Shown one piece after another: positions 1 through 7,167 of a stretch of DNA of 31,340 nt. Position 1 is the stretch's first letter. The number at the start of each line of letters is the position of its first letter. A model generated the notes under the pieces. That model was not told the origin of the DNA, did not search any database, and saw nothing but the letters and a program-made list of their open reading frames with translations. The DNA lies in contig CALAVC010000161.1 in assembly GCA_937892095.1 (NCBI GenBank), positions 1 to 31,340 of the forward strand, written 5' to 3'. The position numbers and the translations under genes were made by a program. This DNA comes from an uncultured Bacteroidales bacterium. GTDB lineage: Bacteria > Bacteroidota > Bacteroidia > Bacteroidales > Marinilabiliaceae.

Positions 1-101
1 TCGCAAAGCTAACAATTATGCGCTCTTGAGACTATGCGCAGCCTGCATTTTGACCCACCTCAACATATAAACTTTTTTTAGCCTGCATTTTGACCTATAC
101 A
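1..101. mobile_element. Probable insertion-sequence end (IS21-like) cutting the sheath gene
   Basis: Two exact 16-bp copies of AGCCTGCATTTTGACC lie at 40-55 and 80-95. The sheath-like reading frame loses protein character just after, ending in residues encoded by the second copy. Multiple short direct repeats near a terminus that ends in CA (here 100-101) is the organisation known for IS21-family ends. No transposase is visible because the window starts inside the element, so the family is inferred and could be wrong. A phage terminus is the main alternative. Confidence 0.4.
40..95. repeat. 16-bp direct repeat pair, 40 bp apart
   Basis: AGCCTGCATTTTGACC occurs at 40-55 and again at 80-95, with an A/T-rich spacer between. 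Both copies are exact. They could be transposase-binding repeats of the insertion sequence proposed for 1-101. Confidence 0.8.
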
Positions 102-305
102 CCGATAACCATAGGTGTTGTCGGCGGTCAGTCCGAGCTCTTGGGCTGTCTTGGACGACGAGCACGCCACGAAAGGCGAAGAGGCAAACTCTTCGGGGAT
201 GTCTTTTGCCGAGGCTACGAGGAAGAGCAAGCCGCTCGTGTGGTCTTGCCCATCGAGCGTCTTGCTAATGTTCCCGTTCTCGCGCTTAATTACGAGTGTC
301 TGCAT
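78..305 (-). pseudogene. Tail sheath protein, N-terminal fragment
   Basis: The 75-residue frame starts 3 nt after the stop of the preceding small gene. Its N-terminus (GQDHTSGLLFLV near residues 19-30, then DIPEEF and an AQELGLTAD stretch) resembles the start of DUF2586-like contractile tail sheath proteins in Bacteroidetes Mu-like phages. A complete sheath is several hundred residues, so only a fragment remains. The last residues (about CIGQNAG) appear to come from the repeat of the adjoining insertion sequence. If so, the tail cannot assemble from this copy. The family call rests on recall of the N-terminal pattern and is moderate. Confidence 0.5.
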
Positions 306-308
306 GGT

Positions 309-524
309 TTATTCCGTCGTTGTTTGTGAGGTCTCGGCGTATGCTATGCCGTCGTCGTACCAGTAGGAGTCTTGCCCATCGGTGAGCGCGGTGTTGAAAG
401 CGGCGAGCATGTCGTCGAACGTGCCAAGGTTCTGTGCCGAGGCTACATCTTGTTTTAGGTTGGTCAGTTCGTCGGCTACGAAAGAGCCTACAAGCCCCAT
501 AAGGGTGGTGGGTGTTGTCATCAT
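309..524 (-). CDS. Small phage protein sharing a LGTFDD motif with the fibre-like gene upstream
   Basis: A 71-residue protein with the A-rich leader ACAAAACCACAAGC before its start; a second ATG follows directly. It contains NLGTFDDMLAAFN (about residues 32-44), closely matching NLGTFDDFVAAYN in the 820-1200 protein, so the two share a domain or are partial paralogs. It has no membrane segment and no recognised catalytic motif. Its place between the fibre-like gene and the sheath suggests a minor virion component, but no function can be assigned. Confidence 0.6.
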   Translation of the reverse strand: MMTTPTTLMGLVGSFVADELTNLKQDVASAQNLGTFDDMLAAFNTALTDGQDSYWYDDGIAYAETSQTTTE

Positions 525-540
525 GCTTGTGGTTTTGTGT

Positions 541-572
541 AATTAGGAATTAGGAATTAGCAATTAGGAATT
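541..572. repeat. Tandem heptamer repeat TTAGGAA
   Basis: About four copies of TTAGGAA (one with G to C) lie between two small leftward genes. The stop codon of the 45-residue gene (564-566) sits inside the array. The repeat could vary in length by slippage, but because it begins at a stop codon it would alter spacing rather than the reading frame. Confidence 0.75.
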
Positions 573-701
573 GCTCTGGGCTTCGAGGCTGGCTTTGAGA
601 GCTGCAATCTCGGCTTCGTACTTTTCAACCATCTTGTCGAAGTCGCCGAGCTTGTTGAATAGTTTGGCCAAGAAGAGACCGAGTTTCTGCATGTCGTTCA
701 T
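564..701 (-). CDS. Small 45-residue helical protein
   Basis: The frame starts at ATG 701 behind a typical Bacteroidetes leader (AAAAAAATACATAACAC) and ends at TAA 564-566. It reads as an amphipathic N-terminal half (MNDMQKLGLFLAKLFNKLGD) and a charged helix (VEKYEAEIAALKASLEA) that could form a short coiled coil. Its place in the lysis/virion operon and even codon use support a real gene. Function unknown; a small virion or lysis accessory protein is possible. Confidence 0.6.
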   Translation of the reverse strand: MNDMQKLGLFLAKLFNKLGDFDKMVEKYEAEIAALKASLEAQSNS

Positions 702-819
702 GTGTTATGTATTTTTTTAGGGTGTGTGTTGCTTATCCAAAGGGGTTGTTGGGGTCGAAGCCAAAGTCTTCTTCCTCGTCGGTATTGGTGGGTGTTGTTG
801 GGTTGTCGTTTATCGCCAG

Positions 820-1200
820 TCATGCCGTCTGGAGGCTGGCATAGCTGCCCGTCATATTGGCGTTGTAGGCAGCCACGAAGTCGTCGAACGTGCCGAGGTT
901 GTCCAGTTTAGCCTTGTCGGCGGTGGACATGAAGCCGTGCGTCTCTTGTGTGGCATCGACGTGGTCGTGCGAAGCTACGGCGGCGGTGATGGCGTCGAGG
1001 GCATCGGCGTGTGTCGTGAGGGCGGTGGCAATCTCGCCGAGGGTGTCGAGGGTCTCTGGTGCAGAGTTGACGAGGTCGGCAATCTTCTGGTCGGTGTAGG
1101 CGTTGGCGGAGCTCTCCGAGGCGACAATCTTGTCGACAAGGGCTTTGAGGCGACCGGCGAGCACTTCGCCAATCTGAGTCATGAGAGATTTTGTTGCCAT
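820..1200 (-). CDS. Fibre-like virion protein, with in-frame TGA before a protein-like tail
   Basis: A 126-residue protein starting MATKSLMTQIG, rich in Ala/Asp helices, followed by HDHVDATQETHGFMSTADKA (about residues 77-96). This pattern (H.H, hGfMs..DkaKLd) is common in phage tail-fibre and baseplate-tip proteins. After the TGA at 820-822 the same frame stays open for 28 codons to a TAA at 733-735, reading a Thr/Asn/Asp/Glu-rich tail (NDNPTTPTNTDEEEDFGF) that looks translated. So the TGA may be a nonsense mutation or a readthrough stop. The LGTFDD motif near the C-terminus is shared with the 309-524 protein. Confidence 0.65.
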   Translation of the reverse strand: MATKSLMTQIGEVLAGRLKALVDKIVASESSANAYTDQKIADLVNSAPETLDTLGEIATALTTHADALDAITAAVASHDHVDATQETHGFMSTADKAKLDNLGTFDDFVAAYNANMTGSYASLQTA

Positions 1201-1222
1201 GTTCTTGTTTTTGTTTTGTTGT

Positions 1223-1756
1223 TTATGGTTTTATTGCTTTGAATAGGTAGCCAGATGCAACTCCGATAAGGAATACCACTACTGCTGAGAGATACTCACG
1301 GAGCGTGTGTCGTGGTGCCTGTTTTGTCGAATGCTCTTCAGTCTTGCTCACTCCTATGTGCGAGGAGTGGTGCGAGACTTCGCGTCGGCGGACTATGACA
1401 TTTTCGGGAGCAGTGGAGGCACTAACGCTTATAAGCGTCTGCCGACCATTGCTGACCACACGGGGCGTGATGGCGGTGCGACGTCCACGCTCGGCATTGA
1501 GTTCCTCGATGAGGACTTGTCCGAGGCTGTCGCAGGTGACCCACGCCCAAAAGGTGGCACTGTCGGGCTGGGTGACAATGATGGTGTCATGTTCCATCAC
1601 GCACACGGTCACCGTGTCCGTTGTCTGTCGTGAGGCTTGCGTCAATGTCGTAGAGCTGTTGCAACTCACCCCTGACAGGGCAAACATCGGCATGAGGGCA
1701 AGCCAGCACTTTCTGGAGTACTTTGGTGAGGTTTCGGACGGTGGCGCGTAGTCCAT
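1223..1756 (-). CDS. Spanin-like lipoprotein subunit (Rz1-type position)
   Basis: A 177-residue protein that begins inside the preceding gene in another frame, overlapping it by 170 nt. The N-terminus has basic residues (KYSRK), a hydrophobic run (CWLALMPMFALSGV) and Cys at residue 32 or nearby, suggesting a lipoprotein signal with a poor lipobox (GVSC). The middle carries the DTVTVCVMEHDTIIVTQPDS pattern seen in phage Rz1/spanin-like proteins of Bacteroidetes (recalled). A C-terminal membrane helix (YLSAVVVFLIGVASGYLF) is unusual for an o-spanin. The overlapping, out-of-frame arrangement after an endolysin and an i-spanin-like gene is the strongest argument. It could instead be a holin-associated membrane protein. 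Confidence 0.55.
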   Translation of the reverse strand: MDYAPPSETSPKYSRKCWLALMPMFALSGVSCNSSTTLTQASRQTTDTVTVCVMEHDTIIVTQPDSATFWAWVTCDSLGQVLIEELNAERGRRTAITPRVVSNGRQTLISVSASTAPENVIVRRREVSHHSSHIGVSKTEEHSTKQAPRHTLREYLSAVVVFLIGVASGYLFKAIKP

Positions 1757-1949
1757 TTATTTCACGTTTGAGAGGTTTGACGATATACTCTTCGTTGGTT
1801 CGCAAGATGCTGTCGGCGTTGGTGGTCTGCATGCTGTGTACCTCCTCAACGGCTTTGCGTTTGGTCTCGCGAAGCGTGTAGAGCGTAACTATTAGTCCGC
1901 CACCAGTCAGGGCTTCGAGGACTATGCGTATTAGTTCTGGCCATTCCAT
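1587..1949 (-). CDS. i-spanin-like (Rz-type) membrane protein
   Basis: A 120-residue protein with one N-terminal membrane helix (about residues 7-25, IRIVLEALTGGGLIVTLYTL) and then a long charged helical region (ETKRKAVEEVHS to KREINGLRATVRNLTKVLQK) typical of an inner-membrane spanin spanning the periplasm. It follows the amidase by 6 nt, and the lipoprotein-like gene is nested in its 3' end. Family knowledge: spanin pairs destroy the outer membrane in the last step of lysis. The HADVC segment near the end may be a metal-binding or disulfide site. It could also be a holin-like protein. Confidence 0.55.
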   Translation of the reverse strand: MEWPELIRIVLEALTGGGLIVTLYTLRETKRKAVEEVHSMQTTNADSILRTNEEYIVKPLKREINGLRATVRNLTKVLQKVLACPHADVCPVRGELQQLYDIDASLTTDNGHGDRVRDGT

Positions 1950-1955
1950 ATCTTT

Positions 1956-2366
1956 TTATAGTTGTGTTTTGACATCGAAGCATGGGCAAGCCTTATTTGC
2001 GAACTCACGATGACCGTGCACCATAGCCTTGGGAAACTGCGTGAGCAGCTCGCGCAAGAGGTTACGTATCGAAGTCTTCTGACGCTCGGTGCGGGTGTCT
2101 TTTGGCGTTTTTTTATCCGTTGCCAAGCCACCGACATAGGCTATACCAATAGAATTAGCGTTATGGCCCACGCAGTGTGCCCCGGGTTGATTGAGCGGGC
2201 GACCTTTGCTGACTGAGCCGTCGAGATGTATGATGTAATGATAGCCTATGTCGGCGAAGCCATGGGCGCGATGCCATTGGCGAATATCGTCAAGGCTCAC
2301 ATCGCGCCCTTCGGGCGTGGCTGTGCAGTGGATTATTATTTCGGTTATCTGTCGCATGGCGAGCAA
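1956..2366 (-). CDS. Endolysin: N-acetylmuramoyl-L-alanine amidase, T7-lysozyme type
   Basis: A 136-residue Amidase_2/PGRP-fold enzyme that cuts the bond between N-acetylmuramic acid and L-Ala in peptidoglycan. Visible residues match T7 lysozyme with identical spacing: zinc ligands H13 (IIHCTAT), H119 (HGHREF) and C127, with catalytic Y42 (GYHYIIH) and K125. The SIGIAYVGG strand is also conserved. There is no signal peptide, so release probably needs a holin or the spanin-like neighbours. The start could be ATG 2366 or the ATG three codons later. It follows the capsid gene by 3 nt in a leftward lysis/virion operon. Confidence 0.93.
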   Translation of the reverse strand: MLAMRQITEIIIHCTATPEGRDVSLDDIRQWHRAHGFADIGYHYIIHLDGSVSKGRPLNQPGAHCVGHNANSIGIAYVGGLATDKKTPKDTRTERQKTSIRNLLRELLTQFPKAMVHGHREFANKACPCFDVKTQL

Positions 2367-2369
2367 TCG

Positions 2370-3170
2370 TTATTTGCTCTTGACAGCGAGAACGCCTTTC
2401 TTGTCGGCACGAACTACAGCACCGCCAGCGCGGACGAGGGCCGAGAAAATGTCGCCATAGTAGAGTGGGTTCTGGTCGTCGGTGAAGAGTTCGGTTGCGC
2501 CGAGTGCACGGCTGACGCAGTCTTCGTGCCATGCAAAGCCATAGACGTTGCTGGCCGCGTCGGCAGTGACGGCTGAGCGTTGGTAGATGTCGAAGCCATA
2601 GAGGCGACCGACAACGCCCCTCTGAGCGTCGATAGAGGAGAGGAATGTCTGCCCCTCGAAGTTCGAAAGGCTCTTGAAGAGGGTGGCGTAGGCCGCGGGG
2701 GTCAGGATAAGGCAACGCCCCGTCTGCGGAATGTCTTGCTCGTCAAAAGCGGTCATCAAGCCCAGGACAGCGTCATTGTCCATCGTGGTGACGACCTTTG
2801 AGTTTGCGCCCCCTATCCACGAGTCGAGCAGGTCGAGGTGCACCTTGTCGGCCAGAGCGGTGCGGAGCGAGCTGATGACGCTCTGCCGCTTATCGTAGCT
2901 TAGTTCGACCTCTTCGGCATTGGTGATGTGGACAGCGTCCGAGGTGTACTCGGCAATGGTATAGGTCAGGTCGCGGTCGGCTCGGCTGGTGGCTGTGGCA
3001 GGCAGCGTCGTACGGTTCTTCTCGACGGCAGGGGGCGTGCCAGCGTTGGGGACGTGGACAGTCCGGTGGCTGACAAAAGCCGAGTGGTTGAGCGAACGGA
3101 CGGCAAAGGTGTTCTTCGCAAACAGTGGTTCGACGATGTCGGCGAGCCAAATTTCTTTTTGTAGTGCCAT
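2370..3170 (-). CDS. Major capsid protein
   Basis: A 266-residue protein, start chosen at ATG 3170 (MALQKEIWLADIVEPLF) because of the leader AATAAACAAAAAC, giving the usual N-terminus of Bacteroidetes phage capsid proteins; an upstream in-frame ATG at 3203 overlaps the protease gene. It has the HK97-type layout: N-arm, an E-loop-like region (VHVPNAGTPPAVEKNRTTLP), a central YTIAEYTSDAVHI strand segment and a C-terminal A-domain-like part (LILTPAAYATLF, VGRLYGFDIYQRS). It lies directly downstream of the protease/scaffold, as in Mu gene T. Shorter than Mu T, with no sign of truncation. Confidence 0.85.
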   Translation of the reverse strand: MALQKEIWLADIVEPLFAKNTFAVRSLNHSAFVSHRTVHVPNAGTPPAVEKNRTTLPATATSRADRDLTYTIAEYTSDAVHITNAEEVELSYDKRQSVISSLRTALADKVHLDLLDSWIGGANSKVVTTMDNDAVLGLMTAFDEQDIPQTGRCLILTPAAYATLFKSLSNFEGQTFLSSIDAQRGVVGRLYGFDIYQRSAVTADAASNVYGFAWHEDCVSRALGATELFTDDQNPLYYGDIFSALVRAGGAVVRADKKGVLAVKSK

Positions 3171-3178
3171 GTTTTTGT

Positions 3179-3625
3179 TTATTCTGTTTTGGGTGTGTTG
3201 CAAAAGTGTTCGGAGAACTTCTGGGCGAAGAGGTCGGGGTTCTCGGCTTTGAGGCGTGGAAGCAGTCCTTTCTTGTCGAGTTCGTCCCAGGTGAGCGAGG
3301 CGAGGGCATCGTCGGCTTTTCGGGGTTCGGGGGTGGGGACTGACTTCTTAGCTGGAATCTTGCTGAGCAAGTTCTGCAGGGCTTCCATCTTGCCTGCGTA
3401 GTCGGTGGCGAGGCATTCGGCGGTGTCTTGTGTAATGCGGTGCTCGGCAACAGCCTTATCGAGCATGGCGCGTACATCGGCGCGTGCATTCTCGGCGCGG
3501 AGGTCATCGAGTTCCTTTTGCAAACTGTCGGCACTCAGAGCCTTGTTGCGTAGAGCAGTGAGGTATTTGACAACCTCTGTTTCTTCCTCGCTCTGGAGGT
3601 CTGGGAAGATTTCTTTTAGGTTCAT
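3179..3625 (-). CDS. Probable separate scaffold from internal start (Mu Z-like)
   Basis: Within the protease-scaffold gene, the ATG at 3625 (residue 156, MNLKEIFPDLQSEEE) is preceded by CTAAACAACAAGAAT, the same A-rich leader type found before the other genes of this block. Starting here gives a 148-residue scaffold without the protease domain. In phage Mu the scaffold Z is made from an in-frame internal start in gene I, so the arrangement fits. Evidence is the leader and domain boundary only. Confidence 0.5.
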   Translation of the reverse strand: MNLKEIFPDLQSEEETEVVKYLTALRNKALSADSLQKELDDLRAENARADVRAMLDKAVAEHRITQDTAECLATDYAGKMEALQNLLSKIPAKKSVPTPEPRKADDALASLTWDELDKKGLLPRLKAENPDLFAQKFSEHFCNTPKTE

Positions 3626-4090
3626 ATTCTTGTTGTTTAGGTGTGCCGCAAGGTCGTGCAGCACATTGTCGTTTTCGTCGTAGAGGCGGCCGAGGGCGTT
3701 GTAGTTGCCAGGGATGTCGACAAGGCTGACCTCGCGGGGGAACCAACGCTTCACGGTTGGGCCCTCCTGTCCGGGCAATTTGTCGGCTGGGTCGTCGCTT
3801 ATCTCAAGCGCTACGATGTGGCCCACCGAAGCAGCGTTGATGAAGCCCTCTTCGATTTGTTGTGCGAGGTCAGGGAAAACGCTGTCGTTAACAATAGGAA
3901 TGGCAAAAAGAGCGTCGCCCTCACGGCGAAAGTCGGTCCACTGCACTGCAACACCTTTGTCGCGATCGTGCATGAGGAATCCGATGGGTGGTCGGTAACT
4001 ATCGAGTACGAGTCCGTCTGTAAGCAGGCGGTAGCCATAGCAGTTGACGGAGCTGTCGGTCAGGCAGAACTCGCGGTTTATACGTTTCAT
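3179..4090 (-). CDS. Prohead protease-scaffold protein (U35-like, Mu I equivalent)
   Basis: A 303-residue protein from ATG 4090 (MKRINREF); an in-frame ATG at 4162 would add 24 unlikely residues. The N-terminal half has the prohead-protease signature: H41 in MHDRD, S88 in AASVG and E120 in PREVSLVDIPGN. The family uses a His/Ser dyad or triad to cleave scaffold and capsid during maturation. The C-terminal half is a charged helical scaffold (DSLQKELDDLRAENARADV) ending in a Pro-rich linker and TWDELDKKGLLPRLKA. Position just before the capsid gene supports the role. It is the first gene of the leftward block, diverging from the tail chaperone. Confidence 0.85.
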   Translation of the reverse strand: MKRINREFCLTDSSVNCYGYRLLTDGLVLDSYRPPIGFLMHDRDKGVAVQWTDFRREGDALFAIPIVNDSVFPDLAQQIEEGFINAASVGHIVALEISDDPADKLPGQEGPTVKRWFPREVSLVDIPGNYNALGRLYDENDNVLHDLAAHLNNKNMNLKEIFPDLQSEEETEVVKYLTALRNKALSADSLQKELDDLRAENARADVRAMLDKAVAEHRITQDTAECLATDYAGKMEALQNLLSKIPAKKSVPTPEPRKADDALASLTWDELDKKGLLPRLKAENPDLFAQKFSEHFCNTPKTE

Positions 4091-4223
4091 TGGTTGGTTG
4101 TCATTTTTGTTTCTGTGGCAAAATTCATCAAGTCGGCTCACGTCAAAAAATAGATGCGCCAATTTGATACCACTATTTTTTCTGTCGGGTGGCGCGCTCC
4201 AATTTTGCAGTGTCGAAAGGTCG

Positions 4224-4238
4224 TTGAAAGCCTTTCAA
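4224..4238. promoter_or_regulatory. Palindrome TTGAAAG-C-CTTTCAA in the divergent late promoter region
   Basis: The perfect 7-bp arms with a single central base sit in the intergenic stretch between the leftward protease gene (start 4090) and the rightward tail-chaperone gene (start 4273), 35 bp before the latter. A 15-bp dyad in a divergent promoter region is a natural site for a late-gene activator. No second copy was noticed in the window, so the role is inferred. Confidence 0.45.
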
Positions 4239-4272
4239 ACACTGTTTTACTAACCATTTAATAGACTTCGAT

Positions 4273-4587
4273 ATGGAAACGAAAGGACAATTGACCGAAT
4301 CTGAACTCAGCCGACTGAAAAAGCAGTACGGGCGCGTCTACGAGATAACGGTGGATGACGAGGGCGAGCAGTACGTAGCCTACTTCCGCCGCCCCGACAT
4401 GGCTACACTCTCCGCCATGACCAAGATGACGAAGACGGACGAGATACAGGCAAGCAAGATTTTGCTGGAGAACTGCTTCGTGGGCGGTGCCGACGAGGTG
4501 AAGACCGACACGGCACTCTTCTTGGCCGCCGTAGGACAACTGAGCAAGGTGATAGGCTCGGTGCGTGCTACGATAAAAAACGTCTGA
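4273..4587 (+). CDS. Tail assembly chaperone (G-like, Mu gp41 type)
   Basis: A 104-residue protein (METKGQLTESELSRLKKQYG), first gene of the rightward tail block. Size, position before the tape measure and the frameshift signal at its 3' end identify it as the shorter tail assembly chaperone, which in lambda and Mu binds the tape measure during tail polymerisation and is absent from the mature tail. The zero frame ends TIKNV and then TGA at 4585-4587. The start is preceded by AATAGACTTCGAT. The family is diverse in sequence, so identification rests on context. Confidence 0.8.
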   Translation: METKGQLTESELSRLKKQYGRVYEITVDDEGEQYVAYFRRPDMATLSAMTKMTKTDEIQASKILLENCFVGGADEVKTDTALFLAAVGQLSKVIGSVRATIKNV

Positions 4588-4811
4588 CGGAGTTTGCCAT
4601 CAAGGCAGACTCCGACTGCGACGAAGACGAATTGATAAAAGGCGATGCGCTCATACGCGCCAACCTCCACCTCGACCCATCTCACCTCGACGAAGAGACG
4701 TGGGCGCGCCTATGTGCCGAAGCAGTGTGGATAGAGACGTGGAGGCTGCACAACCAAGCGGAGATGCTCGGACGGCTGTTCGGCGACGGAGGAATACGAA
4801 AAAACCGCTAA
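4273..4811 (+). CDS. Tail assembly chaperone, -1 frameshift product (GT-like)
   Basis: Reading the A AAA AAC site (4575-4581) with a -1 slip continues from CGT at 4581 for 76 codons to TAA at 4809-4811, giving about 179 residues. The added part (RLTEFAIKADSDCDEDELIK onward, ending GGIRKNR) is protein-like but has no in-frame ATG of its own near its start, so it is best explained as the T domain of a GT fusion. In lambda-type and Mu-type tails the minor fusion product links chaperone to the tail tube subunit or tape measure. The join is at residue 103. Confidence 0.85.
4575..4614 (+). promoter_or_regulatory. Programmed -1 ribosomal frameshift signal (tail chaperones)
   Basis: The slippery heptamer A AAA AAC (4575-4581) is in the correct zero frame (ATA AAA AAC). 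After a 6-nt spacer comes an 11-bp stem, CGGAGTTTGCC (4588-4598) pairing with GGCAGACTCCG (4604-4614), with one G-U wobble and a 5-nt loop. This combination is the standard stimulator layout. The zero-frame stop TGA (4585-4587) falls in the spacer. Confidence 0.9.
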
Positions 4812-4872
4812 CGCACGATGGCGAAAGCGGCTGTGTATGGGTGTATGAGATTGATGAGCTTACACTATCCCG

Positions 4873-5103
4873 TCACATTTTATCCTCGATAAAGATAGAC
4901 CAAGATAGGATATAACTAAAAAATAGTATCAAAGCAATGGTTGCCTCATCTTCAATTATGCCCCAAGCAAGAACGCAGACCAAAGGAACGCACCAAACCA
5001 TTAATAGAAAAATTTTTCTCACCAATGATTTTGCTCGACTTAGTTCTGCGAAAGCGACTACTGCAACGCAGATACTCGCCAATATGTAAAGCACAATAGT
5101 CAT
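4873..5103 (-). CDS. Small three-helix membrane protein, probable moron
   Basis: A 76-residue protein read against the tail genes, between the chaperone and tape measure genes. Three hydrophobic segments are visible (YILASICVAVVAFA; IFLLMVWCVPLVCVLAWG; IALILFFSYILSWSIFI) with short charged links, giving an inner-membrane protein. ATG 5103 is preferred to ATG 5160 because a -7-like TATACTTG lies between them (complement of 5123-5130). Opposite strand, higher AT content than its neighbours and a private promoter are typical of morons, cargo genes expressed in the lysogen. Superinfection exclusion is a reasonable guess but nothing shows it directly. Confidence 0.6.
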   Translation of the reverse strand: MTIVLYILASICVAVVAFAELSRAKSLVRKIFLLMVWCVPLVCVLAWGIIEDEATIALILFFSYILSWSIFIEDKM

Positions 5104-5145
5104 GTCTCGTTTTTTGTTTTTGCAAGTATACGAAATTATAGCCAC

Positions 5146-7167
5146 ATGGATACAGTACAAATAAGATTTTCTCTCGCCGATGACCTGAGTGGTGGGCTAA
5201 AAAAGATGCTCATCCCGATTGAGGACTTCCAAAACGCCATAAAGGAGGCTGTCAACGCAACGGAGAAGGCAAAAACAGTGTTCGGCAAGATTACAGACTC
5301 GCTCATAAAGATACAGACAGCGGCGCAAGCAGTATCACACGTAGGCGAAACGCTGAACCAAGTAACAGCTCCTGCTATCGACTTCCAGCAGCGCATGGCC
5401 GACCTGTCGGCCATAACGGGCGTGGTGGGCGAAGACCTCGACGCTGTTGCCGGCATGGCGCGGCGCATAGGCAAGGAGAGCGGACTCGGAGCAAGCGAGG
5501 CTGCACGCGCCTTCTCGGTGCTTGCAGGTCAGCTGGACGCGCCGGTGGAGGACATCGGCCTGATTCTGGAAAAGTCGGCGACCCTGGCACAGGCGGCTGG
5601 TCTCACCATCGACGATGCTGCCAACTCCCTCGCTGCCACCATAAGCCAGTACGGACTGGCCGCCGAGGATGCCGACCGCATCATGAATGTGCTGGCGGCG
5701 GGCAGCCGCGTGGGAGCGAGCGAAGTTGTCGATTTGGCGCAGAGCTTCAAGGTGGTGGGCGCGGCGGCATCGAGCCTTGGCGTCGATGTGGAGCATACGG
5801 CGGGCGCTCTTTAGGTGCTGGGCGGTGCGAACATCAAGGGCGCGGAGGCCGGCACGGCACTGCGTAATGTATTGCTGAGCCTCAAGACGAAACTCGGCAT
5901 AGACACCAGCGTAACCGACCTTTCGGACGCGCTGACGGCTCTGCAACCCAAACTACAAGACACCGAATTTCTTGCCAAGACATTCGGCATAGCCAACGTG
6001 ACAGCCGCTACATACCTAATACAGAACGCCGATGCAGTGCGCGAGATGACAGATGCCGTTACGGAGACACAAGCCGCACAAGAGCAGGCCGAGATACGCA
6101 ACGCTACGTGGGCGCACAGCCTCGAAGTGGCAAGGGCGACAATTGCCGACATCGGCATCACTATTGGTTCGGCTCTTGGCCCTCTCGGTGTATATGGGAG
6201 TGTGGCGGCCGAAAGTGCGACGCAAATAACTTCGCTTGGAGAAGCTGGAGTAATGTTGAGTACTTTGTTCACAAAGATGAGAGGCGGACTATCTCAATTA
6301 GTTGCTTGGATAAGCAAGACCACCATAGCGCAGAAAATATCAGCCGGCACCACTAAGGCATGGGCAGCGATAACGTCATTTGCCTCGAGAGTGACTGGCG
6401 CAATATCGGCACGTCTACGCGCCATGCGCACTGCCATCATGCAGACCACGGTGGCGCAAAGGATCGCCGCCGTTGCCACCAAGGCGTGGGCTGCCGTACA
6501 GTCTGTACTCAATGTAATTATGAGCATGAATCCAATAGGGCTCATAATTATAGGTATAGGTTTACTTGTGGCTGCCGTCTATGGCGTGATAGAGGCGTTC
6601 AAGAAGTGGGGCGACGAGGCTCTATTGCTTTTCGGTCCGTTGGGTTCGATGATTCTTGCCTTCAAGACGCATTGGGATAGCATTGTAGAGGCGTTCAAAA
6701 GCGATGGCATAATAGCCGGTCTGAAGCGCATAGGCGAGGTGCTGATGGACGTGCTTCTGCGTCCCGTGCAAAAACTGCTTGGTTGGGTGGCGGAACTCAC
6801 CGGTTGGGATTGGGCGAAAAAAGCCGCCGAATGGGTTCACGAGGTGCGCATCGACCATAACCTTGTCAGCGAAGAAGATAAGAAACGCGAGATAGACCAC
6901 GCCACTGGCAAACCTGTAGCGAAAAAGAATGCCGACAAGACCTCTCCTGTTGGTTCGCCGCTTGGCATCAACACCGCCACCGAGACAACGGCCAGCAAAG
7001 CCACCGCGCAGTCGAGCCAGATAAAGCGCATCGACATAACCATAGATAAGGTTGTGGAGAACTTCACCGTGGCAACGACCAACATGCAGCAAGCCGCTGG
7101 CGACGTCCGCGACATGGTGGCGCGCGCGCTCATCGATGCGGTAAATGACGTAAACTATGCGCTATGA
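5146..7167 (+). pseudogene. Tail tape measure protein, interrupted by in-frame TAG
   Basis: The gene reads 222 codons, a TAG at 5812-5814, then 450 more codons in the same frame to a TGA overlapping the next start. The stop falls in a conserved core (VEHTAGAL, stop, VLGGANIKGAEAGTALRN), so the two parts are one 673-codon gene. The N-terminal half has the usual coiled tape measure pattern (FQQRMADLSAITGVVGEDLD, SQYGLAAEDADRIMNVLAAG). The C-terminal half has helical repeats (TTIAQKISAGTTKAWAA, then TTVAQRIAAVATKAWAA) and a membrane-like helix (IGLIIIGIGLLVAAVYGVI). Tape measures fix tail length. The GTG after the stop could restart translation, but a restart could not rebuild a full tape measure. 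A sequencing error is possible. Confidence 0.8.

Noticed and set aside
4818..4892. 24-codon ORF after the tail chaperone
   Set aside because: Too short and with no support; it overlaps the end of the antisense membrane gene. It could be a remnant of a gene broken by the moron insertion.
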